From GCA-2401155 sp045047085 (GTDB taxonomy: Bacteria > Pseudomonadota > Alphaproteobacteria > Rhizobiales > Rhizobiaceae), in assembly GCA_045047085.1 (NCBI GenBank), contig JASFYT010000055.1:29951-93950 (forward strand): a stretch of 64,000 nt of DNA, written 5' to 3'. Each line of letters begins with the position of its first letter. Position 1 is the stretch's first letter. The notes under the pieces are model-generated. The model saw nothing but the letters and a program-made list of their open reading frames with translations, had not been told where the DNA came from and ran no database searches. Position numbers and translations under genes: made by a program. Positions 8,329 through 18,002 of this stretch are shown here, one piece after another.

Positions 8329-10527
8329 ATGCGTAGCGTTACACTTAAAAAAACCACCTTCCCGACAGCACTTTTGTGGTTGATTGTCGGGTGGGTAGGG
8401 CTCTCACTCGTTCCTTGGTACGGGATTGAGGAATGGGATTTCAGCGGTTATCCGTTTGATGCCGATTATGCTCCGGCTTTGTTCCTGCTGCTTAGCGGAA
8501 AAAAGCTTTGGCTTGCGCCACTCCTGCCGTTATTGGTGGTGCCGCTATTGGTGGTTCAACGACCAAAAACCGATCCACTCCATGCTAAAATCCTCATCAT
8601 TTGTGGTGCGCTTGGCTTTGGCTGGCTGCTTGCACAGGGCTTTGCAATTGGGTTGCGTGGCTATCAGTTTGGTTGGCTTGAAGCGTTGCTGGGGCCGCTC
8701 GGCGATCGGCAGTTCGGCATGGGCTACGGCGCGATGCTGGTTGCAAGCGCCTTCCTGTTTATTTTCACTCAGGGAATTGCTGCACGCGGCGCGGTAAATG
8801 GTGATGTGTTTGTTGTGGGGGCGATTGCATTTGTGATTGCCATCGTCACGATGTTTGTATTTTTCCCGATTGTTAATATGCTGGCTTCGGCATTTATTAC
8901 GGAGGAAAGCACCTATTCGTTTGGTGTATTCTTTGAAAAATTTACAGATAAGCGGCTCTGGAGCCTTGGCTGTCTATCCGGTGCCAGATGTGGTGCCGCC
9001 TGGAATTCACTGATGTTGGCGATTTTGGTAGGGGCTTGTACCACCATCCTTGGGCTTGGGTTTGCGCTTGTTGTTACCCGTACAGGGTTTCGTTTTAAAC
9101 AACCCCTGCGGGCATTGACGGTTTTACCTATCATCACACCACCTTTTGTTATCGGCCTTGCATTGATTTTGATGTTTGGTCTTTCCGGTTCGGTGACCGT
9201 ATTCGTCTCTGATCTTTTTGGTGTTGTTCCAACCCGGTGGATTTATGGAATGCCGGGAGTCTTTATTGCACAATTATTGGCTTTCACTCCAATCGCGTTT
9301 CTTGTGCTGATCGGTGTTGTTGAAGGTGTTAGCCCTTCGATGGAGGAGGCGGCGCAAACGCTTCGCGCTAATCGTTGGCATACCTTTGTCACCATTTCAT
9401 TGCCATTGATGCGCCCCGGTCTGGCCAATGCCTTTCTGCTTGGCTTTATCGAGAGCATGGCAGATTTTGGTAATCCGCTCGTGCTTGGCGGTAATTTTGA
9501 CGTGCTCTCAACCGAGATTTTCTTTGCGATTGTTGGGGCGCAATATGATCAGGGCCGTGCTGCTATTTTGGCCATGGTGTTGCTGGTCTTTACGCTGAGT
9601 GCGTTTTACGCTCAACGATTCTGGCTTGGTAAAAAATCTTATACGACCATGACCGGCAAGGGTGATTCCGGTGTGCATCCACATTTGCCGCGTAGGCTTT
9701 CCTTTCCGGTTTATACTATTGTGGGGCTTTGGACCCTCTTTATCGTGGTCATCTATCTGATGATTGTCTACGGTAGTTTTGTTGAATTGTGGGGTGTAAA
9801 AAATGACCTTACTTTCAAACATTACCTGACAGCTTTTGCACTGGAATTCGGTGAAGATGGTGTCCTGTGGACGGGCTCTGCGTGGGATTCATTTTGGACT
9901 ACGTTGCAAATTGCTGCAATTGCTGCGCCGCTTACCGCTGCAGTTGGATTGGTGACGGCCTATCTGTTGACCCGGCAAAATTTCGCCGGAAAGGATGCCT
10001 TTGAATTTGGCACAATGCTAAGCTTTGCAATTCCCGGCACAGTAATTGGCGTGAGCTATATTCTGGCGTTTAATGTTCCGCCGATTGAACTCACTGGAAC
10101 CGGTGTTATTTTGGTAGTGAGTTTCATCTTCCGTAATATGCCGGTTGGGGTGAGGGCAGGGATTGCATCCATGTCGCAAATCGACAAAAGCCTGGATGAA
10201 TCCTCATTGACCCTTGGAGCAAACTCCTGGCAGACATTTGTCAATGTCATCTTACCGCTGCTACGCCCTGCTATCCTTGCAGCTCTTGTTTATAGCTTTG
10301 TGCGCGCAATGACTGCAATTTCGGCGGTGATTTTTCTCGTTAGTGCGCAGTATAATATGGCGACCAGTTATATTATCGGGCGAGTAGAGAATAATGATTA
10401 CGGGCTGGCCATTGCTTATTCGACAACGTTGATTGTGGTCATGCTTATAGTTGTGGGGATACTGCAATATCTTGTCGGTCGCGTCGATATCGGTCGACGC
10501 ATGAGCCAATCACGTACCAATGTCTGA
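8329..10527 (+). CDS. ABC transporter fused permease, iron(III)-type (FbpB/AfuB)
   Basis: A 732-residue inner-membrane protein with two BPD-type permease domains fused in one chain, as in FbpB/AfuB. The N-terminal extension adds several membrane helices (residues about 10-150). The first permease core contains the EAA-like loop MEEAAQTLRANRWHTFVTISLPLMRPG near 345. The second contains LDESSLTLGANSWQTFVNVILPLLRP near 625. It begins 18 bp after the binding protein gene and overlaps the ATPase gene by 8 bp, so the three are one operon. It provides the membrane channel for the cargo delivered by the upstream binding protein. Confidence 0.9.
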   Translation: MRSVTLKKTTFPTALLWLIVGWVGLSLVPWYGIEEWDFSGYPFDADYAPALFLLLSGKKLWLAPLLPLLVVPLLVVQRPKTDPLHAKILIICGALGFGWLLAQGFAIGLRGYQFGWLEALLGPLGDRQFGMGYGAMLVASAFLFIFTQGIAARGAVNGDVFVVGAIAFVIAIVTMFVFFPIVNMLASAFITEESTYSFGVFFEKFTDKRLWSLGCLSGARCGAAWNSLMLAILVGACTTILGLGFALVVTRTGFRFKQPLRALTVLPIITPPFVIGLALILMFGLSGSVTVFVSDLFGVVPTRWIYGMPGVFIAQLLAFTPIAFLVLIGVVEGVSPSMEEAAQTLRANRWHTFVTISLPLMRPGLANAFLLGFIESMADFGNPLVLGGNFDVLSTEIFFAIVGAQYDQGRAAILAMVLLVFTLSAFYAQRFWLGKKSYTTMTGKGDSGVHPHLPRRLSFPVYTIVGLWTLFIVVIYLMIVYGSFVELWGVKNDLTFKHYLTAFALEFGEDGVLWTGSAWDSFWTTLQIAAIAAPLTAAVGLVTAYLLTRQNFAGKDAFEFGTMLSFAIPGTVIGVSYILAFNVPPIELTGTGVILVVSFIFRNMPVGVRAGIASMSQIDKSLDESSLTLGANSWQTFVNVILPLLRPAILAALVYSFVRAMTAISAVIFLVSAQYNMATSYIIGRVENNDYGLAIAYSTTLIVVMLIVVGILQYLVGRVDIGRRMSQSRTNV

Positions 10528-11611
10528 GGGGCAATCAATGGAACGAAAATCAAACAAAGCAGCCTCGGTATCCTTTGAGGGGATAACCAAAATATACGGA
10601 ACCGATGTGAGGGCGGTGGATAACATATCGCTCGATATTGCCCAAGGCACATTGGTGACTTTGCTTGGCCCATCCGGCTGCGGTAAAACCACGACATTGC
10701 GTATGATCGCAGGTCTTGAAATGCCGACATCGGGACGGGTTTTAATTGGTGGTGAGAATGTCACAAAGCTTCCGGCTACGGACCGCGATGTGTCGATGGT
10801 TTTTCAATCCTATGCACTGTTTCCTCATATGACTGTGATGGAAAATGTATCTTATGGGTTGAAATTTTCAGGCTTCAGTAAAACTGAAACGCGTGAGAAA
10901 GCACTTGCCGGTCTCGACCTTGTTGGGCTGGCCGATTATGGTCCACGGCTACCGAGCGAACTTTCCGGTGGTCAACAACAACGTGTTGCAGTGGCTCGGG
11001 CTTTGGTGCTTGAACCACAGGTGTTGTTGTTTGATGAACCACTTTCCAATCTTGATGCCAAGCTGCGCCGACAGGTGCGTGAAGAAATACGTGAAATTCA
11101 GCAAAACCTCGGTTTAACGGTGGTTTACGTTACCCATGATCAAGAGGAAGCTCTGGCGGTTTCTGACCGCATTATTGTGATGAACAATGCAACGATTGCC
11201 CAAGATGGCACGCCGCGTGAACTATACGAGCAGCCGGCAAGCATGTTCGTGGCGGACTTTATTGGTGAAGCAAATAATCTCTCATGTAAGATCACCGGAG
11301 TGAAGGGTGAGACCGCAAAAGTCTCGCTCGGTGCTTATAAGGTTCAACTTCCAGCCCGTGGGTTGGAAAAAGGCAACGCATTACTGGCGGTGCGGCCAAA
11401 CCGGGTGCTGGTTGGAAAAGCTGGGGCAGCAAATTCGATCGCTGGCGAACTCATTCGGTTGACCTATGTGGGCAACCATTTGGAGTTTACGGTCGCTACT
11501 GAATTTGGCGAGATATTTTCCATATCGAGTGAGGTAGACACCAAGCTCAATATCGGCGACGCCGTGAGCATCACATTCGCCAAAAAAGGGCCCGTTTTGC
11601 TGAACAACTGA
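10520..11611 (+). CDS. ABC transporter ATP-binding protein, iron/spermidine/putrescine type (FbpC/PotA-like)
   Basis: A 363-residue cytoplasmic ATPase powering the upstream permease. Walker A is GPSGCGKTT near residue 51, the ABC signature LSGGQQQRVAVARAL near 148, Walker B LLFDEPLSNLD just after, and the switch histidine lies in VTHDQEEAL. Residues about 240-363 form a TOBE-like regulatory domain. The ATG at 10520 overlaps the permease stop by 8 bp; ATG 10538 (MERKSNKA) is an alternative start with little effect on the protein. The C-terminal extension fits importers of iron, polyamine or related cargo. Confidence 0.9.
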   Translation: MSEGQSMERKSNKAASVSFEGITKIYGTDVRAVDNISLDIAQGTLVTLLGPSGCGKTTTLRMIAGLEMPTSGRVLIGGENVTKLPATDRDVSMVFQSYALFPHMTVMENVSYGLKFSGFSKTETREKALAGLDLVGLADYGPRLPSELSGGQQQRVAVARALVLEPQVLLFDEPLSNLDAKLRRQVREEIREIQQNLGLTVVYVTHDQEEALAVSDRIIVMNNATIAQDGTPRELYEQPASMFVADFIGEANNLSCKITGVKGETAKVSLGAYKVQLPARGLEKGNALLAVRPNRVLVGKAGAANSIAGELIRLTYVGNHLEFTVATEFGEIFSISSEVDTKLNIGDAVSITFAKKGPVLLNN

Positions 11612-11772
11612 AGTTTCTCAGTTTAAGCCTTCGAAGAAACCATTGAAAAATCCATATTGGTCTGGTTGTCCGGTTCTGAACGTTTATTTCGGGCAAAACT
11701 CAAGCATTTCTGCTTTCCTTTTGGGATAGTGGCGGCTATGCACGATAAAGTACACAACTGAACGGAATTTCT

Positions 11773-12768
11773 ATGTCTGAACCTATCTATGACGTACTGA
11801 CAATCGGCAATGCAATTGCTGATATTCTCGCCCATGCCGAAGATGATTTCTTGGTGAATGAAAATATTACCAAAGGAGCAATGAACCTGATTGATGCGGA
11901 GCGTGCTGAGCATCTTTATAAAGTAATGGGCCCTGCGATTATTGCCTCTGGTGGCAGTGCTGGAAATACCGCTGCAGGGGTCGCAAGTCTCGGCGGCAAG
12001 GCTGCCTATTTCGGCAAGGTTTCGGACGATGAACTGGGCGCGGCCTTTACCCATGATATGAAGGCAATCGGCGTTACCTATGATACCAAAATGCTGGATG
12101 GTACGCCGCCAACAGCGCGTTCGATAATTTTTACGACGCCAGATGGAGAGCGCAGCATGAACACCTATCTGGGTGCATGCGTGGAACTTAGCCCGACAGA
12201 TATTGAAGAAGATAAGGTTGCGGCGGCGCAGATTACCTATTTCGAAGGTTACCTCTGGGACCCGCCAAAAGCCAAAGACGCGATCAGGCTGGCTGCTGAG
12301 ATTGCCCATAAAAATGGTCGCCAGGTTGCTATGACCCTGTCAGATTCTTTTTGCGTTGATCGATACCGCGATGAATTTTTGGAACTGATGACATCAGGAA
12401 CGGTGGATATCGTGTTTGCCAATGAGTCTGAGTTGAAGTCGCTTTATCAAACTTCATCCTATGAAAGTGGGCTGGATGCTATTCGTCAGGACTGCAAGCT
12501 TGCAGCGGTCACGCGGAGTGAGCAAGGTTCGACGGTTGTAACACGGAAAAATACCACCCATGTGGATGCCCACCCGATTGAAAATCTGGTGGATTCAAAT
12601 GGAGCGGGTGACGCTTACGCCGCTGGCTTTTTGTGGGGTTTGACCAATACCCGTGATTTGAAAACCTGTGCCAAGATCGGTGGCATCGTTGCGTCGGAAG
12701 TTATTCAGCATCTGGGGCCGAGAGCGCAGGTAAATCTGAAAGAATTATTGGAACAATCGGGGCTTTAG
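11773..12768 (+). CDS. PfkB-family carbohydrate/nucleoside kinase, probably adenosine kinase
   Basis: A 331-residue ribokinase-fold enzyme. The N-terminal PfkB pattern is ASGGSAGNTAAGVASLGGKAAYFGKV (residues about 57-83), and the C-terminal anion-hole/catalytic motif is DSNGAGDAYAAGF, where the Asp is the catalytic base. Alphaproteobacterial members of this subfamily are commonly annotated as adenosine kinase (adenosine plus ATP to AMP). Purine salvage fits the add, deoB and upp genes a few kilobases away. Guanosine or sugar specificity cannot be ruled out by eye. It is convergent with mutS, and no clear terminator was seen between them. Confidence 0.8.
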   Translation: MSEPIYDVLTIGNAIADILAHAEDDFLVNENITKGAMNLIDAERAEHLYKVMGPAIIASGGSAGNTAAGVASLGGKAAYFGKVSDDELGAAFTHDMKAIGVTYDTKMLDGTPPTARSIIFTTPDGERSMNTYLGACVELSPTDIEEDKVAAAQITYFEGYLWDPPKAKDAIRLAAEIAHKNGRQVAMTLSDSFCVDRYRDEFLELMTSGTVDIVFANESELKSLYQTSSYESGLDAIRQDCKLAAVTRSEQGSTVVTRKNTTHVDAHPIENLVDSNGAGDAYAAGFLWGLTNTRDLKTCAKIGGIVASEVIQHLGPRAQVNLKELLEQSGL

Positions 12769-12820
12769 TTTCTTCTCACTGCGTATCCTCGACATTCTAA
12801 GTTGCACGTCTTCGACATGA

Positions 12821-12863
12821 CGTTCGGGCCTGCAAATGCGAGGCGCAACTAGCGCCGGGCGGC
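12821..12863 (+). repeat. Dispersed palindromic repeat, copy A
   Basis: The 43 bp start CGTTCGGGCCTGCAAATGCG and end in a GGCGC...GCGCC(GGG) palindrome. The same arrangement is found twice near 50.1-50.3 kb. It sits between the 3' ends of the kinase gene and mutS, followed by a small GGCGG/CCGCC hairpin at about 12859-12875. Confidence 0.6.
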
Positions 12864-12900
12864 ACTTTACCGCCTTAAGAGGTCTCACGGGAATGTGGAA

Positions 12901-15594
12901 CTATTGTTCTTTGGCCTTTGCTTTCAACTCGTAGAGCAAATCATGGGCTTGGCGTGGGGTTAGTTCGTCGGGACTGATGGCGTCGATGGTTTCTTTTAAC
13001 GCACTGATAGCGGTTGATTTGGTTGGGGTTGATTTTTGTTCGATGGAAAATAACGGTAAATCATCGACCAGTTTGGCAGCGGAATTATTGCGCTCGGCGT
13101 TTTCCAACTGATCGAGAACATCGCGTGCACGGGCAATAACCGGATCGGGCAGGCCCGCAAGTTTTGCCACCTGAATGCCGTAAGAACGATCAGCTGCACC
13201 CGGCACGACTTCATGCAGAAAGATAACATCGCCTTTCCATTCTTTCACTTTTAATGTGACGTTGGAAAGGCGTTCCAGCGGTTCGGAAAGAGCCGTCAAT
13301 TCATGGTAGTGGGTGGCGAAAAGTGTGCGGGATTTGTTGCCCTCATGGAGATGCTCGATGGCAGCCCATGCAATGGAGAGGCCGTCAAAAGTAGCGGTGC
13401 CGCGCCCGATTTCATCGAGAATAACCAGCGAGCGTTCACCTGCCTGATTGAGGATTGCTGCGGTTTCTACCATCTCCACCATGAAAGTCGAACGTCCTCG
13501 TGCCAAATCATCAGCAGCACCAACACGTGAGAATAACCGGTCAACGACGCCGATATGGGCGCTTTCAGCCGGTACGAAACATCCTGTCTGCGCGAGAATG
13601 GCAATCAGTGCATTTTGTCTTAGGAAGGTAGATTTACCGCCCATATTGGGGCCAGTAAGCAACCAAATATGGCCGGATTTTCCATTGTCGAGCGGACCGA
13701 TATCGCAATCATTGGCAACAAATGGATTGGAACCGTCATTGGTTAGCACTTGCTCAACTACAGGATGGCGGGCTTTTTGCAAATTGAAAGCGAGGCTTTC
13801 ATCTACGAGAGGGCGACAATAATCTCGTGCGTCCGCAAGTGTGCCGAATGCCTGACTTACATCGAGTATTGCCAATGCACTGGATGCCAATTTTATTGCG
13901 TCTGCGTGGTTGAGGATTTCTACCAGTAACTTATCAAAAATTTCGAATTCAATTTGTAGGGCGCGACCGGCTGCGTTGGCGATTTTTGTTTCGATGTCTG
14001 CCAAATCGGTGGTGGTGAAGCGCATGACATTGGCAAGCGTTTGGCGATGGATGAACCTTGCCTTTGCTTCGTCATTGGTTAGTGCGTCTGAGTTCTGGGC
14101 CGTCACTTCAATGAAATAACCGAGCACATTGTTGTGCTTGATCTTAAGGCCCTTTACACTGGTTTCCTGAGCATATTCTGCTTGCATTCCAGCGATGACG
14201 CGGCGGCTTTCATCGCGTAATGTGCGTAACTCATCCAATTCGTCATTATAACCGGCGCGTACGAAACCGCCGTCGCGCTTTAACAATCCAAGCTCATCAG
14301 AAAGAGCGAGGTTAAGATGTTCCATCAGGGAGTTTGGCAATTGCCTTAGATGATTTTGCGCTTCGCTTAGTTCCGCTGGTAGCTCTTGCCCTTCAAGACT
14401 TGCGGCGATCTCGTGGGCTGCATTTACGCCACGCGCAATGACGCCCATGTCGCGTGGGCCGCCCCGATTCAGCGCTAACCGTGATAATGCTCGTGGCATA
14501 TCGGGGCAGTGGTTGAGCATGTCGCACAATGCGCGGCAATAGGTGCCTTCTCGGGTGAAAAACTCGACGGAATCCAACCGGATATTTATCCGCTTCGCAT
14601 TAGTCAATGGGCTCATTAAGCGGGTAGCCAATAGTCTGCCGCCAACGCCGGTGACAGTTTTATCGATGGCAGAAATCAAACTGCCCTTTTTTTTGCCGGA
14701 AAGAGTTTTGGTGAGTTCGAGGTTAGCCCGTGTTGCCGCATCGATGAACATGGTGTCGCTGGAAGCTTCACGCGTGGGGCGGGTGAGGGCAGGGCGTTCG
14801 CCGATCTGAGTTTTTTCCACATAAGCAAGCAGGGCACCAGCGGCAGATAGTTCTGCACGGTTAAAATTTCCAAACCCGTCCAGTGTTTTGACTTGATAGA
14901 AATCTATCATGCGTTCGACAGCGCTTTGACTATCGAAGAGGTTGGATGGCAAAGGCGAAAGAGCACCGTTTTGCAGTTCGACAATCTGCCGATAATCTGG
15001 GTCCTGCAACATGGTATCAGGCAGGATTAATTCGCGCGGGTCGATGCGTGCTAAGGCTGTGCCGAGTTCTGAAACAGTTAACGGCTGAATGCGAAAGTCT
15101 CCGGTAGAAAGCTCAATCCATGCGAGTGCCAGCTCGTCTTTGCGCTCGCCTTTGCGCACTCTGCCGATGGCTGCAAGGAAACTGGATTGGGACGGGTCGA
15201 GCAACTTTTCTTCGGTGATTGTACCGGGGGTTACCAGACGTACCACGTCGCGTTTTACAACGGATTTGGCGCCGCGCTTTTTTGCTTCAGCTGGGTTTTC
15301 CAATTGTTCGCAAACGGCGACGCGGTAGCCAAGCCCGATCAGTCTGTTGAGGTAGTCTTCAGCGGCATGAACAGGCACGCCGCACATGGGAATATCCTCG
15401 CCCAAGTGCTTGCCACGTTTGGTGAGTGTGATGCCGAGTGCTTTCGATGCTTTTACCGCATCGGCGAAAAACAGCTCGTAGAAATCGCCCATCCGATAGA
15501 ATAGAAGCGAGTCTGGATTGGCCGCTTTAATTTCAACGAATTGCTCCATCATTGGAGTGGCCTTGTGGCCGGATGCCTTATTTTTGTCGCTCAA
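12901..15594 (-). CDS. mutS: DNA mismatch repair protein MutS
   Basis: An 897-residue mismatch-recognition ATPase. Domain I carries the mismatch-wedge region (PDSLLFYRMGDFYELFFADA, with the Phe-X-Glu wedge motif near residue 38). The core/lever and clamp domains occupy the middle. The ATPase has Walker A GPNMGGKSTFLRQ near 635 and Walker B LVILDEIGRGTATFDG near 715, and a C-terminal helix-turn-helix closes the dimer. Length matches family norms. The apparent start is TTG at 15594 (SDKNKASG); the in-frame ATG at 15552 (MMEQFVEIK) is a possible alternative. Transcribed with the same polarity as olsB upstream, a frequent Rhizobiales pairing. Confidence 0.95.
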   Translation of the reverse strand: MSDKNKASGHKATPMMEQFVEIKAANPDSLLFYRMGDFYELFFADAVKASKALGITLTKRGKHLGEDIPMCGVPVHAAEDYLNRLIGLGYRVAVCEQLENPAEAKKRGAKSVVKRDVVRLVTPGTITEEKLLDPSQSSFLAAIGRVRKGERKDELALAWIELSTGDFRIQPLTVSELGTALARIDPRELILPDTMLQDPDYRQIVELQNGALSPLPSNLFDSQSAVERMIDFYQVKTLDGFGNFNRAELSAAGALLAYVEKTQIGERPALTRPTREASSDTMFIDAATRANLELTKTLSGKKKGSLISAIDKTVTGVGGRLLATRLMSPLTNAKRINIRLDSVEFFTREGTYCRALCDMLNHCPDMPRALSRLALNRGGPRDMGVIARGVNAAHEIAASLEGQELPAELSEAQNHLRQLPNSLMEHLNLALSDELGLLKRDGGFVRAGYNDELDELRTLRDESRRVIAGMQAEYAQETSVKGLKIKHNNVLGYFIEVTAQNSDALTNDEAKARFIHRQTLANVMRFTTTDLADIETKIANAAGRALQIEFEIFDKLLVEILNHADAIKLASSALAILDVSQAFGTLADARDYCRPLVDESLAFNLQKARHPVVEQVLTNDGSNPFVANDCDIGPLDNGKSGHIWLLTGPNMGGKSTFLRQNALIAILAQTGCFVPAESAHIGVVDRLFSRVGAADDLARGRSTFMVEMVETAAILNQAGERSLVILDEIGRGTATFDGLSIAWAAIEHLHEGNKSRTLFATHYHELTALSEPLERLSNVTLKVKEWKGDVIFLHEVVPGAADRSYGIQVAKLAGLPDPVIARARDVLDQLENAERNNSAAKLVDDLPLFSIEQKSTPTKSTAISALKETIDAISPDELTPRQAHDLLYELKAKAKEQ

Positions 15595-15667
15595 TTAAGC
15601 GTCCCCATTTCGCGAAACCTATAATTGGAACAAGATTCCCGAATGCGACATAATAAGCAAGTAAAAC

Positions 15668-16528
15668 TCAATCCTGGGCGGACATATCACCAGCGGATTT
15701 ATGGCGGCTGGCGTCAATTCCGTAATAGTTTAGATAGCGCGGGGCTATGTTTTCCACGGGAAGGATAATCAGCACGTCAATGGTACCAAAATGTTCGTCG
15801 AGGACTGCCTGACTACCAACCATCGCGCCCACACGCAGATATCCTTTGATGAGCGGGGGAAGAGTGCGAAGCACGGCGCGCGGGTCCAATTGTTCAGCGG
15901 GAACGCGGTCCATGTCGATGATTTTTTCTGATGGTAGCCCGGGAAATGCTCTGATTTGCCATTCGTCACCGGCGCGGAAATTATGGTGCAGGTAGCTCAA
16001 CTCTTGTTCAATTTTTTTGGGATCTGTAACGCTGAACGATGCACAGCCAAACATCACGTCGCAATTGTGTTGCAGGAAATAGGACCAAGTGCCGTGCCAT
16101 AATAGTTCGATGGTGCGTTTGGTTCTAAATTCCGGACGGACGCAGGAGCGCCCAAGTTCGAGGAATTTTTTGGATTTATGCCGTTCTAATAGCAGTGCAA
16201 TATCGAACTCTCGGGCAGTGTAAAACCCTTTGTTTTTTTCTGCAATTTCCTGGCGTAATAATCGATAAGTGCCTGCAATATTTCGTTTGTCTTCCAGCAC
16301 CAGCAGGTGGTCGCAAATTCCGTCGAATTCATCTTTGTCGAGTTTTGTGAAGCGTTGGCCTATACTCGGAACTGCCGACATTTCATTGTAAAAAACTTCA
16401 TAGCGCAAGGCCTGAAGTTTTCGAATTTCCATGTTGGAATTTGCCAGCCGAACGGACAATTTGCCGAGATTTCCGGAAACGGATTCCGCCGTTTCATTGA
16501 AAGGGAATTTTTTTAATAATGCCGCCAT
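15668..16528 (-). CDS. olsB: L-ornithine N(alpha)-acyltransferase (OlsB), GNAT-like
   Basis: A 286-residue acyltransferase. OlsB transfers a 3-hydroxyacyl chain from acyl carrier protein to ornithine, the first step of ornithine-lipid synthesis (family knowledge). Diagnostic stretches are LRYEVFYNEM near residue 43, DEFDGICDHLLVLE near 67-80, the acyl-binding region ELGRSCVRPEFRTKRTIELLWHG near 122-144, and FGCASFSVTDP. The C-terminal half is the usual OlsB extension with PPLIKGYLRVGAMVG. The gene sits directly upstream of mutS, as in many rhizobia, which supports the call over a generic GNAT protein. OlsA, needed for the second step, is not in this window. Confidence 0.85.
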   Translation of the reverse strand: MAALLKKFPFNETAESVSGNLGKLSVRLANSNMEIRKLQALRYEVFYNEMSAVPSIGQRFTKLDKDEFDGICDHLLVLEDKRNIAGTYRLLRQEIAEKNKGFYTAREFDIALLLERHKSKKFLELGRSCVRPEFRTKRTIELLWHGTWSYFLQHNCDVMFGCASFSVTDPKKIEQELSYLHHNFRAGDEWQIRAFPGLPSEKIIDMDRVPAEQLDPRAVLRTLPPLIKGYLRVGAMVGSQAVLDEHFGTIDVLIILPVENIAPRYLNYYGIDASRHKSAGDMSAQD

Positions 16529-16612
16529 ACCACTACCCTAAAGATCATTGTCAAATCATACAGGTTATTTCTGACTTGTATGATTTATCTGTGACATCTG
16601 AATGACGGAGAA

Positions 16613-17185
16613 TTATTGGGTCAGTATAAGGGTGCCCTGATTGACTTCATATTTCTTCAAGCGGTTGAGGAAAGTCATGCCGAGAAGAATGACGTTCAGC
16701 GATGTATCTCTGGAGACGAGCGCACGGACGTCTCGTACAACAACCCGGCCGATTTCGATTTCCTTGATCATCGTCATGGCCGCTTTGGTGGGGCCATTGG
16801 CGGTTTGCACTGTGTATTTAAAATCAGACTGGCTCAGATAAATGCCCATTTTATATGCGGTGGATTCGTTGATGGCAACTGCTGAAGCGCCCGTATCCAC
16901 CAGTACATCTGAGCGATAACCGTTTAGTCTGGCGTTGGCGATGAATTGGCCTCGGGGGCCCAGTTTTATTCGGGCCTCCTTACCGAGGTATGGATTGTGA
17001 CCAGTGACAACCTTGGGGATAGGGCGTGAAGTTGATACGGGACTGGCAGTTGTATTACGGGCATTTAATTCTTGGGTGGGAGCGTTTGCAGCTTGGCCTG
17101 CTCTTTCCTCATAGCGGTCCAAAATTTTGGGAATCTCGGTCGCGAGGCCACCAATTATCAAGGCTCCAAACAGGTAACGCCACAT
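16613..17185 (-). CDS. Membrane-anchored retropepsin-like aspartic protease (TIGR02281-type, clan AA)
   Basis: A 190-residue protein with one N-terminal membrane helix (YLFGALIIGGLATEI), a variable linker rich in T, S and P, and a single retropepsin-like domain. The catalytic motif is VLVDTGASAVAI near residue 103. The later hydrophobic-glycine motif is LNVILLGMTFLNRLKKYEV. One catalytic motif per chain implies a homodimer. The ATG at 17185 is chosen over an upstream TTG (17209). The physiological target is unknown. A perfect CtrA-type box lies about 95 bp upstream, so cell-cycle control is possible. Confidence 0.8.
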   Translation of the reverse strand: MWRYLFGALIIGGLATEIPKILDRYEERAGQAANAPTQELNARNTTASPVSTSRPIPKVVTGHNPYLGKEARIKLGPRGQFIANARLNGYRSDVLVDTGASAVAINESTAYKMGIYLSQSDFKYTVQTANGPTKAAMTMIKEIEIGRVVVRDVRALVSRDTSLNVILLGMTFLNRLKKYEVNQGTLILTQ

Positions 17186-17278
17186 AGATATGATCCAGAA
17201 TTTGAACAAAGTCAGGATGAAATTAGCAAGAATATGCTAATATTGCTGTAAAACCGGCTGACAAATTGAATGTTCAGG

Positions 17279-17294
17279 TTAATCGGTGGTTAAC
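17279..17294. promoter_or_regulatory. CtrA-type box (TTAA-N7-TTAAC) upstream of the aspartic protease gene
   Basis: TTAATCGGTGGTTAAC is an exact match to the alphaproteobacterial CtrA consensus. It is placed 95-110 bp before the protease start and just after the 3' end of upp. Confidence 0.6.
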
Positions 17295-17319
17295 TCTGAT
17301 AGGCAGTGCATCTCTGCTT

Positions 17320-17949
17320 CTATTTGGTGCCATACATTCTGTCACCGGCATCGCCTAGGCCCGGAACAATGTAGCCTTTGTCGTTCAGCTTTTCGTCAAT
17401 TGATGCGGTGAAAATTGGTACATCGGGTAGGGCTTTCTGAAAGGCTTCGATGCCTTCAGGAGCAGCGAGCAGGCAGAGAAAACGGATATTGTTGGCTCCG
17501 CGTTCCTTGAGCTTTTCTATTGCCATGGTGGCAGAGTTTGCAGTGGCAAGCATAGGGTCAACCACGATTACCATGCGGTCTGCGATGTCGTCGGGCGCTT
17601 TGAAATAATATTCTATTGCCTCCAGAGTTTCGTGGTCACGGTATAACCCCACATGAGCGACACGGGCAGACGGGACCAGTTCGAGCATGCCTTCCAGCAG
17701 GCCGTTTCCAGCACGAAGGATGGAGGCAAAAACCAGTTTTTTACCTGCGATTACGGGTGCTTCCATTTCCTGCATCGGGGTTTCTATGTGCTTGGTGGTA
17801 AGGCCTAGGTCGCGTGTCACCTCGTAACAAAGCAAGAGCGAAATTTCCTTCAACAAGCGGCGGAATCCGGCGGTGGAGGTGCCCTTATCCCTCATCAGGG
17901 TGAGTTTGTGCTGAACGAGGGGATGATTGACGACGGTGAGATTTTTCAT
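17320..17949 (-). CDS. upp: Uracil phosphoribosyltransferase
   Basis: A 209-residue cytosolic salvage enzyme that makes UMP from uracil and PRPP. The family length is matched exactly. The PRPP-binding loop is VVDPMLATANSATMAIEKL near residues 128-146. The uracil-binding C-terminus is YIVPGLGDAGDRMYGTK. The N-terminal substrate region (HPLVQHKLTLMRDKGTS) is also typical. It follows add and deoB on the same strand with a 53 bp gap, making a nucleoside/base salvage cluster. Confidence 0.95.
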   Translation of the reverse strand: MKNLTVVNHPLVQHKLTLMRDKGTSTAGFRRLLKEISLLLCYEVTRDLGLTTKHIETPMQEMEAPVIAGKKLVFASILRAGNGLLEGMLELVPSARVAHVGLYRDHETLEAIEYYFKAPDDIADRMVIVVDPMLATANSATMAIEKLKERGANNIRFLCLLAAPEGIEAFQKALPDVPIFTASIDEKLNDKGYIVPGLGDAGDRMYGTK

Positions 17950-18002
17950 GGGGTTTTAGAACCTACTGGCTTACAAAAAAGATACTAAAACCATTATAAC
18001 CC

